Assembly (NCBI RefSeq): GCF_001672755.1
Contig: NZ_LZKI01000162.1
Coordinates: 46,912 to 110,911, forward strand
Source of the DNA: Mycobacterium colombiense
GTDB lineage: Bacteria; Actinomycetota; Actinomycetes; Mycobacteriales; Mycobacteriaceae
DNA length: 64,000 bases
Direction of reading: 5' to 3'
Part shown: positions 43,104 through 51,570 of the stretch, one piece after another
Numbering within the stretch: the stretch's first letter is position 1
Layout: the number at the start of each line of letters is the position of its first letter
Made by a program: the position numbers and the translations under genes
Notes under the pieces: model-generated
What the model was told of the DNA's origin: nothing
Seen by the model: the letters and a program-made list of their open reading frames with translations, nothing else
Databases searched by the model: none

Positions 43104-43651
43104 TGGGCCAGGCCTTCGTCGGGGCTGGAGAAGGTCGGGGTGTCGATCTCGAGGTCGACGGCGTTGAGCACCAGCGCCAGGCCGTAGTAGCAGCTGACGA
43201 TCATCAGCAGTTCGGTAAGCGCCTCGTCGCCGAGCAGGGCGTGGGCGGTAGCGAAGGTGGCGTCGCCGAGCCGGCGGGTGGTGCACAACTCGGTGACGGT
43301 GTCGATGAGGGTCCGTTCGTCGCCGCTGAATCCGGCCGCGTCCAGATCCCCGTTGTCGAGCAGGGCGTCGACCTGTTGGTCGGATAGCCCCGCGGTGCGG
43401 CCGAAGATCACGTGCTGGGCGAGTTCGTAGGGCGAGTCCTGCAGGTGCCCCACCCGCAGGATGATCACTTCGCGCATCCGCGGGGTGAAGGTGGGGCTTG
43501 TGAAGAGTTCGCCCGTCATCTGTGCCCACCCGTCAAAGATGTTGGGGGCGTTGGCGAGCAGTCGAATGACGTTGAGCGTGTCGGGGCGTGCGATGGGCTG
43601 TTGGATCCGATCGGGTTGGCGGTCGGTGTTGACCAAGGGCATTCGCGTCAT
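43100..43651 (-). CDS. Carboxymuconolactone decarboxylase-family protein A
   Basis: A 183-aa protein of the same family, with MREVIILRVGHLQDSPYEL then AQH. The active-site Cys found in the paralogue is replaced by Ser here, so the redox chemistry of AhpD-type enzymes is unlikely. GAAAGGA about 10 nt upstream of ATG 43651. The two genes are translationally coupled and may form a heteromer. Confidence 0.82.
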   Translation of the reverse strand: MTRMPLVNTDRQPDRIQQPIARPDTLNVIRLLANAPNIFDGWAQMTGELFTSPTFTPRMREVIILRVGHLQDSPYELAQHVIFGRTAGLSDQQVDALLDNGDLDAAGFSGDERTLIDTVTELCTTRRLGDATFATAHALLGDEALTELLMIVSCYYGLALVLNAVDLEIDTPTFSSPDEGLAQ

Positions 43652-43737
43652 CGGCGAGGTCCTTTCTCCCGCTGTTCGGAGCAGCAGGCTTTTGATTGCG
43701 TTTTACCGCAGGTTGTTTCGCCCTCGTATTGCGACCG

Positions 43738-44409
43738 TCACTTGGTCACGATTGCCGAGTTGTAGTTAGGGGCCCATGCCTGCTCGAAGACGGGGATCGG
43801 AACCTGCTCGTCGCGGCCGGTGCTGATGCCACTGTCATTGAGATGCACCACACCGGCCTTGCTGTCGATGCCGGTGACAACCACGAAGTGGTTTGCGGAG
43901 CTTCGCTTCCCGGGCCGGTTCCAAATGGTTTCGGCATTGAGGATCGCGATGATCTTGTGGTTTTGCGCCAGCTTGCGCGCCAGGGCGTCGGTGTGGGTCT
44001 GGATGTTTTCGGCGCTGATCCAGTAGTGCCACAGCAGTTTCGGAAGGTCGGCGATGTCGGTGGTGCCCATCGGCTTCCAGATCGGCCCGTGACCCGTTGC
44101 GCTCGGTGTGGTTTCGGCCAAAGCGATCATCTGCTGCTCGGTAGGTTCACGTCCCGTGAGCTGCCCGACCACATCGGCCACCGCCATTTCCCCGCAGTCG
44201 GAACCGTGTTGCTCACGCCAGTAGGGCGCGGCGGCAACGGGATCGCCATACATTCCCAACTCATGGTCGGCGTCAGGGACGGGTGCGCCGGGATTGGCAT
44301 GAACCCCAGCGGCCAATATCACCGACGACCCTGCGGCGGTAGCGCACAACAGAACGACCCGGTCAACCGTTCGTGCGGCGGTGCCCCGCGCCCGCAAGGT
44401 GCTCGTCAT
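43738..44409 (-). CDS. Secreted C39-like cysteine peptidase
   Basis: A 223-aa precursor with a hydrophobic N-terminal segment (VVLLCATAAGSSVILAAG) followed by Ala-rich cleavage sites near VHANP. The domain has the catalytic Cys in HGSDCGEMAVADV, His in SSANHFVVVTGID and Asp in VHLNDSG, the order of papain-like C39 peptidases. It is not fused to an ABC transporter. Probably an exported protease or transglutaminase-like enzyme; target unknown. Confidence 0.75.
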   Translation of the reverse strand: MTSTLRARGTAARTVDRVVLLCATAAGSSVILAAGVHANPGAPVPDADHELGMYGDPVAAAPYWREQHGSDCGEMAVADVVGQLTGREPTEQQMIALAETTPSATGHGPIWKPMGTTDIADLPKLLWHYWISAENIQTHTDALARKLAQNHKIIAILNAETIWNRPGKRSSANHFVVVTGIDSKAGVVHLNDSGISTGRDEQVPIPVFEQAWAPNYNSAIVTK

Positions 44410-44609
44410 AGGCGCCCGTTCTCGAGCCGCCGCGGCGGCGTGTAGATGTGACGAGAAAAGGCTCAGGTATGGCCCTGAACGGATATTTAACAGAAACCTG
44501 GCGAAGATGCGGCAGCGACGCGCGGGTCGTTATCGCCATGAGATCAGGCTGCAACTTGTAACAGCCAAACCGCGTGGCGCCCGTCCTGCACCCAGCGGCC
44601 AGTGCCAGC

Positions 44610-45449
44610 TCAGACGGCCTGCGGCGCATCGGCTTCCGGCTCGGAAGTCGCGCTGAGTTGCTGCACCAGATCGGCGGCGACAGCACGCAGCGGGACGTTC
44701 ATCTCCTGGCTTTTCCGGCGAAGCAAGTCGAACGCCTGGTCGGCGTCGATCTGGTGGATGGCCATCAGCATGCCTTTAGCCTGTTCGATGGGGGCGCGGG
44801 TTTGCAGCGCCCGCTGGATGGAGTCGGCCACATCGCGGGCAGACCGGAAGCGGGAAAAGTCGCCGATCGCGCGGGACACTGCCGTGGTGAGCATGGCGAG
44901 GATCTCGGCGTCGAAGTTGTCGAACGCCGACCGCGAACGCCCATAGAGATTCAGCGACCCCAGCGTCTGGTCGTCGGTGAATAGAGGCGCCGCCAGGAAG
45001 CTGAGAATTCCTTCGTCGCGGGCCGCAGCGGCGAAGCGCGGCCACGTCGCCGCGGCGTCATCGGAGTCGACAAGCACGATGGTGCGGGTCCGGGAGGCGT
45101 CGAGGCACGGTCCCTGACCGGCGTCGTATTGCTCGGTATCGACACGCAGAGTGCGTTGGTCGGTGTGGACCGCGGTATAGATGCGACCGCCCAGGTCGAT
45201 GGTCACTCCCGTGCTGTCGGCGCCGTCGACGGCGTCGTGCGCGATCTCGCAGACATGCTGCAGCAGGGTCAGCAGATCGTCCTCGTCGGCGATGCTGCGA
45301 CTGGCGCTGACCAGCATCTGACCCAGCATCGTCGGCGTGATCCTGCTGTCGACGGTGGCCTGGACGACCAGGTCGGCGACCTGCTCACTGTCCTGCGCCG
45401 ACGCAGCGGCCGGGAGGGAGTCGTCGATACGCCGATCAGGGGAAACCAT
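44610..45449 (-). CDS. GAF-ANTAR RNA-binding regulator
   Basis: About 279 aa from ATG 45449 (MVSPDRRIDDS); a TTG at 45503 would add 18 residues. A GAF domain occupies about 60-200 (YDAGQGPCLDA, LSFLAAPLFTDDQTLGSLNL), followed by an ANTAR domain (IQRALQTRAPIEQAKGMLMA and FDLLRRKSQEMNVPLRAVA). ANTAR proteins bind paired RNA hairpins and prevent transcription termination. The GAF domain is the likely ligand or redox sensor. It is divergent from the cutinase gene. Confidence 0.9.
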   Translation of the reverse strand: MVSPDRRIDDSLPAAASAQDSEQVADLVVQATVDSRITPTMLGQMLVSASRSIADEDDLLTLLQHVCEIAHDAVDGADSTGVTIDLGGRIYTAVHTDQRTLRVDTEQYDAGQGPCLDASRTRTIVLVDSDDAAATWPRFAAAARDEGILSFLAAPLFTDDQTLGSLNLYGRSRSAFDNFDAEILAMLTTAVSRAIGDFSRFRSARDVADSIQRALQTRAPIEQAKGMLMAIHQIDADQAFDLLRRKSQEMNVPLRAVAADLVQQLSATSEPEADAPQAV

Positions 45450-45613
45450 CAGCACAGTGTGACACGAATTGCCGTCGGACACGCCTGCTGAGCAGGCATT
45501 CAAGTTTGGCGTGACGGCCTTCGCAGAAGTGACGAACGGTTGGTTCGTCGGCCGGCGCCGCGGACACCGCCGATGCCGGTTTCGGCTGACCTAGCAGCGG
45601 GCATCCGCCAGCG

Positions 45614-46324
45614 ATGAGCGCACTACGATTCACCCGTTTGCTGGGGACCGCCGTGGCAACGGCCTGGGCGTGCATGGTCAGCGCGCCCTTCCCAATCGTG
45701 TCTGCCGCCCCGTGTCCTGACGTGGAGGTGGTATTCGCCCGCGGTACCGGCGAGCCACCCGGAGTCGGCGGGGTCGGGCAGGCTTTCGTCGACGCACTGG
45801 GGTCGCGAGTCGGCGGCAAGTCGGTCGGGGTGTACCCGGTCAATTACGAAGCCAGCGGCGATTTCAATGGCGGGGTCGCGTTCGCCGCAACGGTCGTCGA
45901 GGGGATCAGGGACGCCGGCGCTCACCTGCAATCGACCGCGGCCGACTGTCCCAACACCAGAATGGTGCTCGGCGGCTATTCCCAGGGCGCCGTCGTGTCC
46001 GGCTTCGTCACGTCGGCCGCCGTGCCCAAGGAGGTTCCCGCGGAGTTTGCCTCCTCCGTGCCCCAGCCGCTGCCGCCGGAGGTGGCCCGTCACGTCGCCG
46101 CGGTGGTGCTGTTCGGAACACCGTCAAACGAGTTCTTGCGGGACGCCGGCGCACCACCCATCACGATCGGTCCCCTCTACGCGCCCAAGACCATTCAGTT
46201 GTGCGCTCCCGATGACACCATCTGTAATGGCGCGCCCCCGGGGCCGCCCGGCATCGCCCACACCCTCTATCCGGCGAACGGCATGGTCGGCCAGGGCGCG
46301 GATTTCGCTGCGAGTCATTTATAG
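45614..46324 (+). CDS. Secreted cutinase-family serine esterase (second copy)
   Basis: A 236-aa precursor; signal sequence ending near VSAAP, then CPDVEVVFARGTGEPPG. Catalytic Ser in GGYSQGAVV; Asp in PDDTIC and His in IAHTLY. Close to the cutinase at 15494 but lacks its Ala/Gly-rich C-terminus. Acts outside the cell on ester substrates. No strong ribosome site upstream of ATG 45614. The region after it is the start of a degraded segment. Confidence 0.9.
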   Translation: MSALRFTRLLGTAVATAWACMVSAPFPIVSAAPCPDVEVVFARGTGEPPGVGGVGQAFVDALGSRVGGKSVGVYPVNYEASGDFNGGVAFAATVVEGIRDAGAHLQSTAADCPNTRMVLGGYSQGAVVSGFVTSAAVPKEVPAEFASSVPQPLPPEVARHVAAVVLFGTPSNEFLRDAGAPPITIGPLYAPKTIQLCAPDDTICNGAPPGPPGIAHTLYPANGMVGQGADFAASHL

Positions 46325-46587
46325 GCGTCGTGATTGGGTTATGCCGCCGGGTCGGGAGCGATTTGGTCCAGCCACCGTTCAGACTGGTAGCGACTCAGTC
46401 AGATACCCGATGCCATCCGAGGGGCTGGTGATTACTCCGGGTGAGGACGGATCCATTCGGTACAGTTCCACTTCCGACGCAGACCTGCCTGGACCGTAGA
46501 ACGCTCGCCTCTCGCGGTCACCGTTACGCAGTGCCTAGTACGCCAACGCGCTCTCAAATGCCTTCCGTGTTGCTTTGATGACGCCTC
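46325..46587. other. Non-coding stretch before the mce remnant
   Basis: No intact gene recognised. It does not continue the Mce reading frames, so the mce remnant is only a 3' fragment. Confidence 0.45.
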
Positions 46588-47396
46588 GTGGTTTCGCGGC
46601 TCCTGGATCAGCTGAAGCCGACGCTGCCGGTGTTCTTGGCGAAACTGAGCACCACTGGGCAGATCGGCGTGACCTATCACCCGGCGCTGGAGCAGCTGCT
46701 GGTGCTGCTCCCCCACCCGGCGGGGCCTACGGGTCTTACGGAGTTACCAACAATCCGACCGGCCTGTCGGTCGGCGGCTTCACGCTGACCATCGCCGACC
46801 CGCCGGCGTGCACGGTGGGATTCCTGCCGCCATCGCAGTCGCGCTCGCCCGCCGATGTGAGCGAGGCCGACACCCCCGACATCTCTACTGCAAGCTCCGC
46901 AAGACTCGCCGATCAGCGTGCGGGGCGCGCGGAATTCCCCCTGCATGAGCAAGCCTGGAAAGCGTGCTCCCACAGTCGAATCTGCAACAGCGAGAAGGAG
47001 TATGTGCCGCTTGCCGAGAGGCAGCACGCGCCGGGCCCGTATCCACTCGACCCGAATCTGCTGTCGCAGGGTCTACCGCGGGGTGACCGGGCTGGCATCT
47101 AGGACAGGCTGTTTGGTCCGGTTGATGGGACCCCATTGCCGCCGGGGCGGCACCCGCCGGAACTCCGCCCGGGCCGCCCGCGCCGGGTTCACTAACCAGC
47201 CGTCGACGGCGGCGCAGGCGGGCGCCGCAGCAGCGGCGCCAAGCGCGTTCAACTCCAACAGTTCTGGTGTGTCGCCTTCGGTTGCGGTGCTGCGACCCGG
47301 TACGTCGCGCCCGATGGGCAGCTCCATCGGCAATCGGATTTAGTGCAGTCGAAGGCGCCGAAGACTTGGAAGGACATGCTAATCAGCTCGGCCTGA
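46588..47396 (+). pseudogene. Decayed mce gene, C-terminal part (MceD-like)
   Basis: Fragments of an Mce-family protein run in order through shifting frames. From 46588: SRLLDQLKPTLPVFLAKL and GQIGVTYHPALEQLLVL; then in another frame GVTNNPTGLSVGGFTLTIAD and PPACTVGFLPPSQSRSPADV; then GARNSPCMSKPGKRAPTVE; then EKEYVPLAERQHAPGPYPLD; then DRLFGPVDGTPLPP; then YVAPDGQLHRQSDLV and KAPKTWKDML before a stop at 47394-47396. This is the order found in Mce1D/Mce2D-type proteins, with at least five frameshifts and no N-terminal MCE domain. No other mce, yrbE or mas gene is near. Confidence 0.8.
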
Positions 47397-47538
47397 AGCC
47401 GAGCCTCTTGGCGAAATTGAACTTGGGCTCCGCGCCATCCGCCCCCAAGATAAATACAAAGCTTTCTAGGTAAAACCCCTGCGCAGCCCCAGCCGCTCGT
47501 CAGATACTGACCGGCGGAGGTAAACGCAGGAGGGTACG

Positions 47539-49101
47539 GTGTCGCTCGTCGGCAGCAAGTTCGGCAAATATGAAATCAAGCAGCTGCTTGGCGAGGGCGG
47601 CATGGGTGAGGTCTATGCGGCCTACGACACCAACAAGGGCAGAACGGTTGCCCTAAAGATACTTACCGATAGATACGCCGGTGATGAAACATTTCGTGCA
47701 CGGTTTTTGCGCGAATCCCACGCCGCCGCAATCTTGCAGGAGCCGCATGTCATCCCCATCCATGACTGGGGCGAGATTAACGATGTTCTGTACATCGATA
47801 TGCGACTGGTCCAGGGCCAAACATTGCACGAAATGCTTAAGAAAGGCGCTCTTGAACCGGACCGGGCTACCGATATCATCCGGCAGATCGCATCGGCTTT
47901 AGACGCTGCCCACGCTGCAGGGCTGATTCATCGTGACGTGAAACCCCACAACATCATCGTCACGCCAGACGATTTCGCTTATCTGGTCGACTTTGGCATC
48001 GCCGAGGCGAGAGGTGACACGCACCTGACCATGGTCGGATATGCGGTCGGAAGCTTCGACTACATGGCTCCCGAACGATTTGGTGACGAGGAGGCAACGT
48101 CAGCGGTCGATGTCTACTCGTTGGCATGCGTCCTTTACGAGGCACTCACGGGCGCCAAACCGTTTCCCGTTCACAGTGCCGAGCAGGCCATTCGCGCCCA
48201 CGTATCGTCGCCGCCTCCGCGGCCAAGTGCCGTCAATCCACGCATTCCGGCATCCTTTGACGAGGTGATCGCCCGCGGTATGGCAAAGCATCCAGATGAC
48301 CGTTACGGCAGTGCCGGAGCGCTCGGACGCGCGGCGAAGCGTGCGATCGCACCAGATCCGGCAATCTCGCCCGGCACCGGCACGCTGCTGGCACCTCACT
48401 ACGTCGGTGCGCCTCCGAGTTACCCACCCTTCAACGCCCAATATCCCTATCCCGCAATGGGTCCGGCCGAAACAGGTGGTGCGGAGCAAGGGGGCTCGAA
48501 GAGGTTGATCGTGTTGACCGCTGTAGGGGTCGCGGTGGCACTGTTGTTAGGCGGCGTGGGATTGGCCATCGGCCTTCTCGCCCACGAGAATTCAAACACT
48601 TCGGAGCCGTCCACCGCGCCCCCTGTCACCTACACCAACCCCGTCACCACGCATGAGACGGAGTCGCCACCTTCGGCTACCCAGCCAGGGCGAGTGCCCG
48701 ATTCGGTGACCTCTGCGCCGCAAGATCCCGCGCAGCAGCTACACCAGATCGCGAATGACGACCGGTCGTTCGTGAGCGCACAACTTGCGGACCGCTGGGT
48801 GCCGCAACTTAGCTCTAAGCGTCCCGGCGTCGTCGACAACGGCGTTGTGTGGGACAACGCCATGACGCTGCAAGAACACCTACGGCTCAGACAGCGCTTC
48901 CCCAACGTGAAATTGATTTGGTCGGGCGATTGGTCAACGTTTTCCGCGCCGGACTTTTGGGTCACAGTCGCCGGCATTACTTACGCCGACTCCGCAGGCC
49001 CACTGGCCTGGTGCAAGTCCCAAGGATTTGATCGAGACCACTGCGCCGCCAAACTCATCAGCACGACGCATCCCGAACCGGGTAGTACCGCATACAACTA
49101 G
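47539..49101 (+). CDS. Receptor-type Ser/Thr protein kinase (Pkn family)
   Basis: A 520-aa kinase from GTG 47539 with GGAGGG upstream. Glycine loop LGEGGMGEVY (18-26), catalytic Lys40, HRDVKPHN (131-138), DFG (151-153), APE (177-179). A linker of Pro/Tyr-rich sequence leads to a transmembrane helix at 323-348 and an extracytoplasmic domain of about 170 residues, beginning with a Thr/Pro-rich stalk and ending in a WGxxW-type region (KLIWSGDWSTFSAPDFW) with two Cys. The domain is unlike PASTA or PknH. Substrates unknown. GC and codon use are lower than in the core regions, and it follows the mce remnant. Confidence 0.9.
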   Translation: MSLVGSKFGKYEIKQLLGEGGMGEVYAAYDTNKGRTVALKILTDRYAGDETFRARFLRESHAAAILQEPHVIPIHDWGEINDVLYIDMRLVQGQTLHEMLKKGALEPDRATDIIRQIASALDAAHAAGLIHRDVKPHNIIVTPDDFAYLVDFGIAEARGDTHLTMVGYAVGSFDYMAPERFGDEEATSAVDVYSLACVLYEALTGAKPFPVHSAEQAIRAHVSSPPPRPSAVNPRIPASFDEVIARGMAKHPDDRYGSAGALGRAAKRAIAPDPAISPGTGTLLAPHYVGAPPSYPPFNAQYPYPAMGPAETGGAEQGGSKRLIVLTAVGVAVALLLGGVGLAIGLLAHENSNTSEPSTAPPVTYTNPVTTHETESPPSATQPGRVPDSVTSAPQDPAQQLHQIANDDRSFVSAQLADRWVPQLSSKRPGVVDNGVVWDNAMTLQEHLRLRQRFPNVKLIWSGDWSTFSAPDFWVTVAGITYADSAGPLAWCKSQGFDRDHCAAKLISTTHPEPGSTAYN

Positions 49102-49303
49102 TTAGTTATCCCCGCCGATGGTGCACGAACGGGGCATCCGCTTCAACCGCCCTTGATGGCTGGGTCGACCGTCGTGTCCAGTCCTGATAGCCAGTGAGCG
49201 ATTCGCCACAACATCACGACGGCAGCGTTCTCGCCGCTGCACCGCACACCGGCACACCCTGATCGGCTCCCTTACGGCGCAAGCTCTAGGATCGTCCATC
49301 GGC

Positions 49304-51568
49304 TCAGGGTTCGACGATCGACGCTGCTCGGACGACGTCCCACCATGTCACGACAATTGGCGCCCCGTCACTGACCTTCGATGTCAGAAGCTCGACGTCG
49401 ATCGAGTCAGCCCAAGTGGGCAGATGTTCGACCAACTCGAGGTCTGCCAAGAAGTAGATATCACCCCGAGGGCCGGGGTACCCAGTGGTCAACAAGTCGC
49501 TAGCCGTTGCTGGCCGCCAACGCGCTACCTTTGCAGCGCGGGCCACATGGAGCGAGCCGTTCCGGTTCTCGTACAACAGAAGAAGCTTGGCACCGAGCTC
49601 TCGCCCACCGATTTCGACGGCGCCAACCCGATCTCCCGCACGAATGTTGTACTGCCGCAGCCGTTCTATCCATCTAAGGTGTTCAACGCTTCGAACGAAG
49701 CCGAGAAGCACATCCGTATCCGCAGGTGGTTCGTCGAGAAAGTCCGTTGTCAGTGACGACTTGAGGGTGGGCTCACCAGGTCGATGCACAGTCGCGGTCC
49801 AGAAGCGATACCGCTCGTCGCGCGTGACTTGGCTAGCGACATGCGTGAGCACATCGCTCAAGAAGTGATCGAGGGCCTCCGATGCCGACGGCAGGCCCTC
49901 ACTACTCGGCCTGAGCGGGAAGGCGCCAAGGCCGGGCAACACTTCTTTGAACCCCGGGTGTCGTCGAATGTCCTTGATCTCTGATCCCGGATAGAGCACA
50001 TACGCTCCTGCCGTTCGAGAGATTGCGTCTCGGTAGGCGTGCATCTTAAGCAAGTCGTCGCGCTTAGCGCCGCCAGAAGTCGTTGTGTCCCCAGCCAACT
50101 CATCTGAAGCTGAGGCCGGTGTCAGTTGTGCGAGGAGATTGTCGACACGGTACTTCGCATCAAAGTGCAGCCAGATCTCGAGCTCTTGCGCGGGAACGCG
50201 CGAAGGCGTGTTGCCTTCTGGTCGAATGCGCACCGAGCAGTCGGGACGCATCGCTTGACTCCATGAGCCCCGTCGATCGTCTCTTCCGACGAACGTCCGA
50301 TTGAAGAAGACCTCGACAGCGAGTGGCCGGCCTCCTCGTCTGATAGACCACGACAACTTCGACGCGCCGCCTGATCGCATAGTCATGGAGGTGCCATCGC
50401 GAGCGACCGTGAAGGCACGTGCCGTTCGATCTTCCCCACATACTCGCCCGAGTGAATTCACTACCGCAAGAAAGCACCAGAACTCGTAGAGCGTTGCAAC
50501 GTTGCGCTGCGACGCTGCGAAGATATCGGTCATGTCGTCGCGATCAAAGCGCACGGACGAGCCCGACTCGGTCATCGCAAACGTTCGAAAAATTTCGCGG
50601 TAGCCGGCGCGCTTGAGCAGCACCTGGTCCGAAGTAGGGATTCTCCGTAGAGCGCTAACCTCACGGAAGTGTGGGTGCGCCAGGTACTCGTCGAGTTGAG
50701 CACCAATATCAGCAGCGATCTGCTGACCGCGGCGCAGCGGCCCCGACTCGACCTCTCGTGAGGCAGCGGATAGCCTGGCCAACAATTCGAGCGCGACAGC
50801 TCGCCAGCGCACCAAAGCAAACTTGACGAACTGATTAGCCGAATTGTCGACGCTCGCTTCGGTGCGGTCGCGGGTGAGAGCGGCAGGCAAAGAAACGAGT
50901 CTGGCCGGCTCACCGGTCCATGGCACCCGTCGACCGGGCGCGCACACTGCGCGGCGAAAAGCGGCCCCCGCTGGAAACGGCGATCCAGTCGGACGGATCT
51001 CTTGCTTAGACACCCAAGTTCGGTGTGGCTGCAAGGTGACACGCGCAATTGCGGCCTGGACCGCCGGATCGCGTAGGTACGCCGCGATCATCGCGAAGCG
51101 GAGGTAGAGCAGTTCGACAGGTAGGTCGCTTGGCGCAAGTTCCAACAAACTCGGCGCAAATCCCTGCAACACTGCCTCAGCAGCGAACGACGAGATATCG
51201 GTCAGCATCTGGCGATATTCGGTCTCGTGGTCCAGCTTGACGGCCAGAACGTCGACTTCGGTCGACCCTGCTAACTCCGTCGCGCGATCAACGACTCGGA
51301 TCCGCAGGCGCCCAACGGCTTGACCCGGACGTAGCCGCCCTTGCTTCCAACTCGCGTCATCAGGATCGAACAACTCACGGGGCTCAACATCGACATTCGT
51401 TGCATCGGTAATTATTTCGTAGCGGTAGATCGCCGCTTCACGTAATGCGAGGTCACCGCGCGGCGAGTACATGGTGTCACGCCGACCTGGGAGGTTGGCG
51501 ACCAGCAGCTCAGCGACGACGCAACCATCGTCATCTCGAAGCGCCAACCGCAACGAACCCTGGGACAT
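49304..51568 (-). CDS. DUF2357 / PD-(D/E)XK nuclease (McrC-like partner)
   Basis: A 754-aa protein. The N-terminal two thirds match the DUF2357-type architecture found beside McrB-like AAA+ proteins; a PD-(D/E)XK nuclease core is seen as RPDCSVRI (Pro442, Asp443) and HFDAKYRV (Asp470, Lys472), followed by a helix with DDLLKMHAYRDAI. It should be the DNA-cutting subunit of a type IV restriction-like system. It starts 2 nt after the AAA+ gene. Base composition is lower in GC than the core genes, in keeping with an acquired defence module. Confidence 0.8.
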   Translation of the reverse strand: MSQGSLRLALRDDDGCVVAELLVANLPGRRDTMYSPRGDLALREAAIYRYEIITDATNVDVEPRELFDPDDASWKQGRLRPGQAVGRLRIRVVDRATELAGSTEVDVLAVKLDHETEYRQMLTDISSFAAEAVLQGFAPSLLELAPSDLPVELLYLRFAMIAAYLRDPAVQAAIARVTLQPHRTWVSKQEIRPTGSPFPAGAAFRRAVCAPGRRVPWTGEPARLVSLPAALTRDRTEASVDNSANQFVKFALVRWRAVALELLARLSAASREVESGPLRRGQQIAADIGAQLDEYLAHPHFREVSALRRIPTSDQVLLKRAGYREIFRTFAMTESGSSVRFDRDDMTDIFAASQRNVATLYEFWCFLAVVNSLGRVCGEDRTARAFTVARDGTSMTMRSGGASKLSWSIRRGGRPLAVEVFFNRTFVGRDDRRGSWSQAMRPDCSVRIRPEGNTPSRVPAQELEIWLHFDAKYRVDNLLAQLTPASASDELAGDTTTSGGAKRDDLLKMHAYRDAISRTAGAYVLYPGSEIKDIRRHPGFKEVLPGLGAFPLRPSSEGLPSASEALDHFLSDVLTHVASQVTRDERYRFWTATVHRPGEPTLKSSLTTDFLDEPPADTDVLLGFVRSVEHLRWIERLRQYNIRAGDRVGAVEIGGRELGAKLLLLYENRNGSLHVARAAKVARWRPATASDLLTTGYPGPRGDIYFLADLELVEHLPTWADSIDVELLTSKVSDGAPIVVTWWDVVRAASIVEP

Positions 51569-51570
51569 AG

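Noticed and set aside
45483..45497. GCCTGCTGAGCAGGC hairpin as terminator or operator
   Set aside because: Very short loop, no T-tract and it lies upstream of both divergent genes; no support beyond chance.
46575..47102. 175-aa intact gene
   Set aside because: Its start is in a non-coding frame and only parts of it match Mce protein sequence; neighbouring frames carry the rest, so it is a pseudogene.
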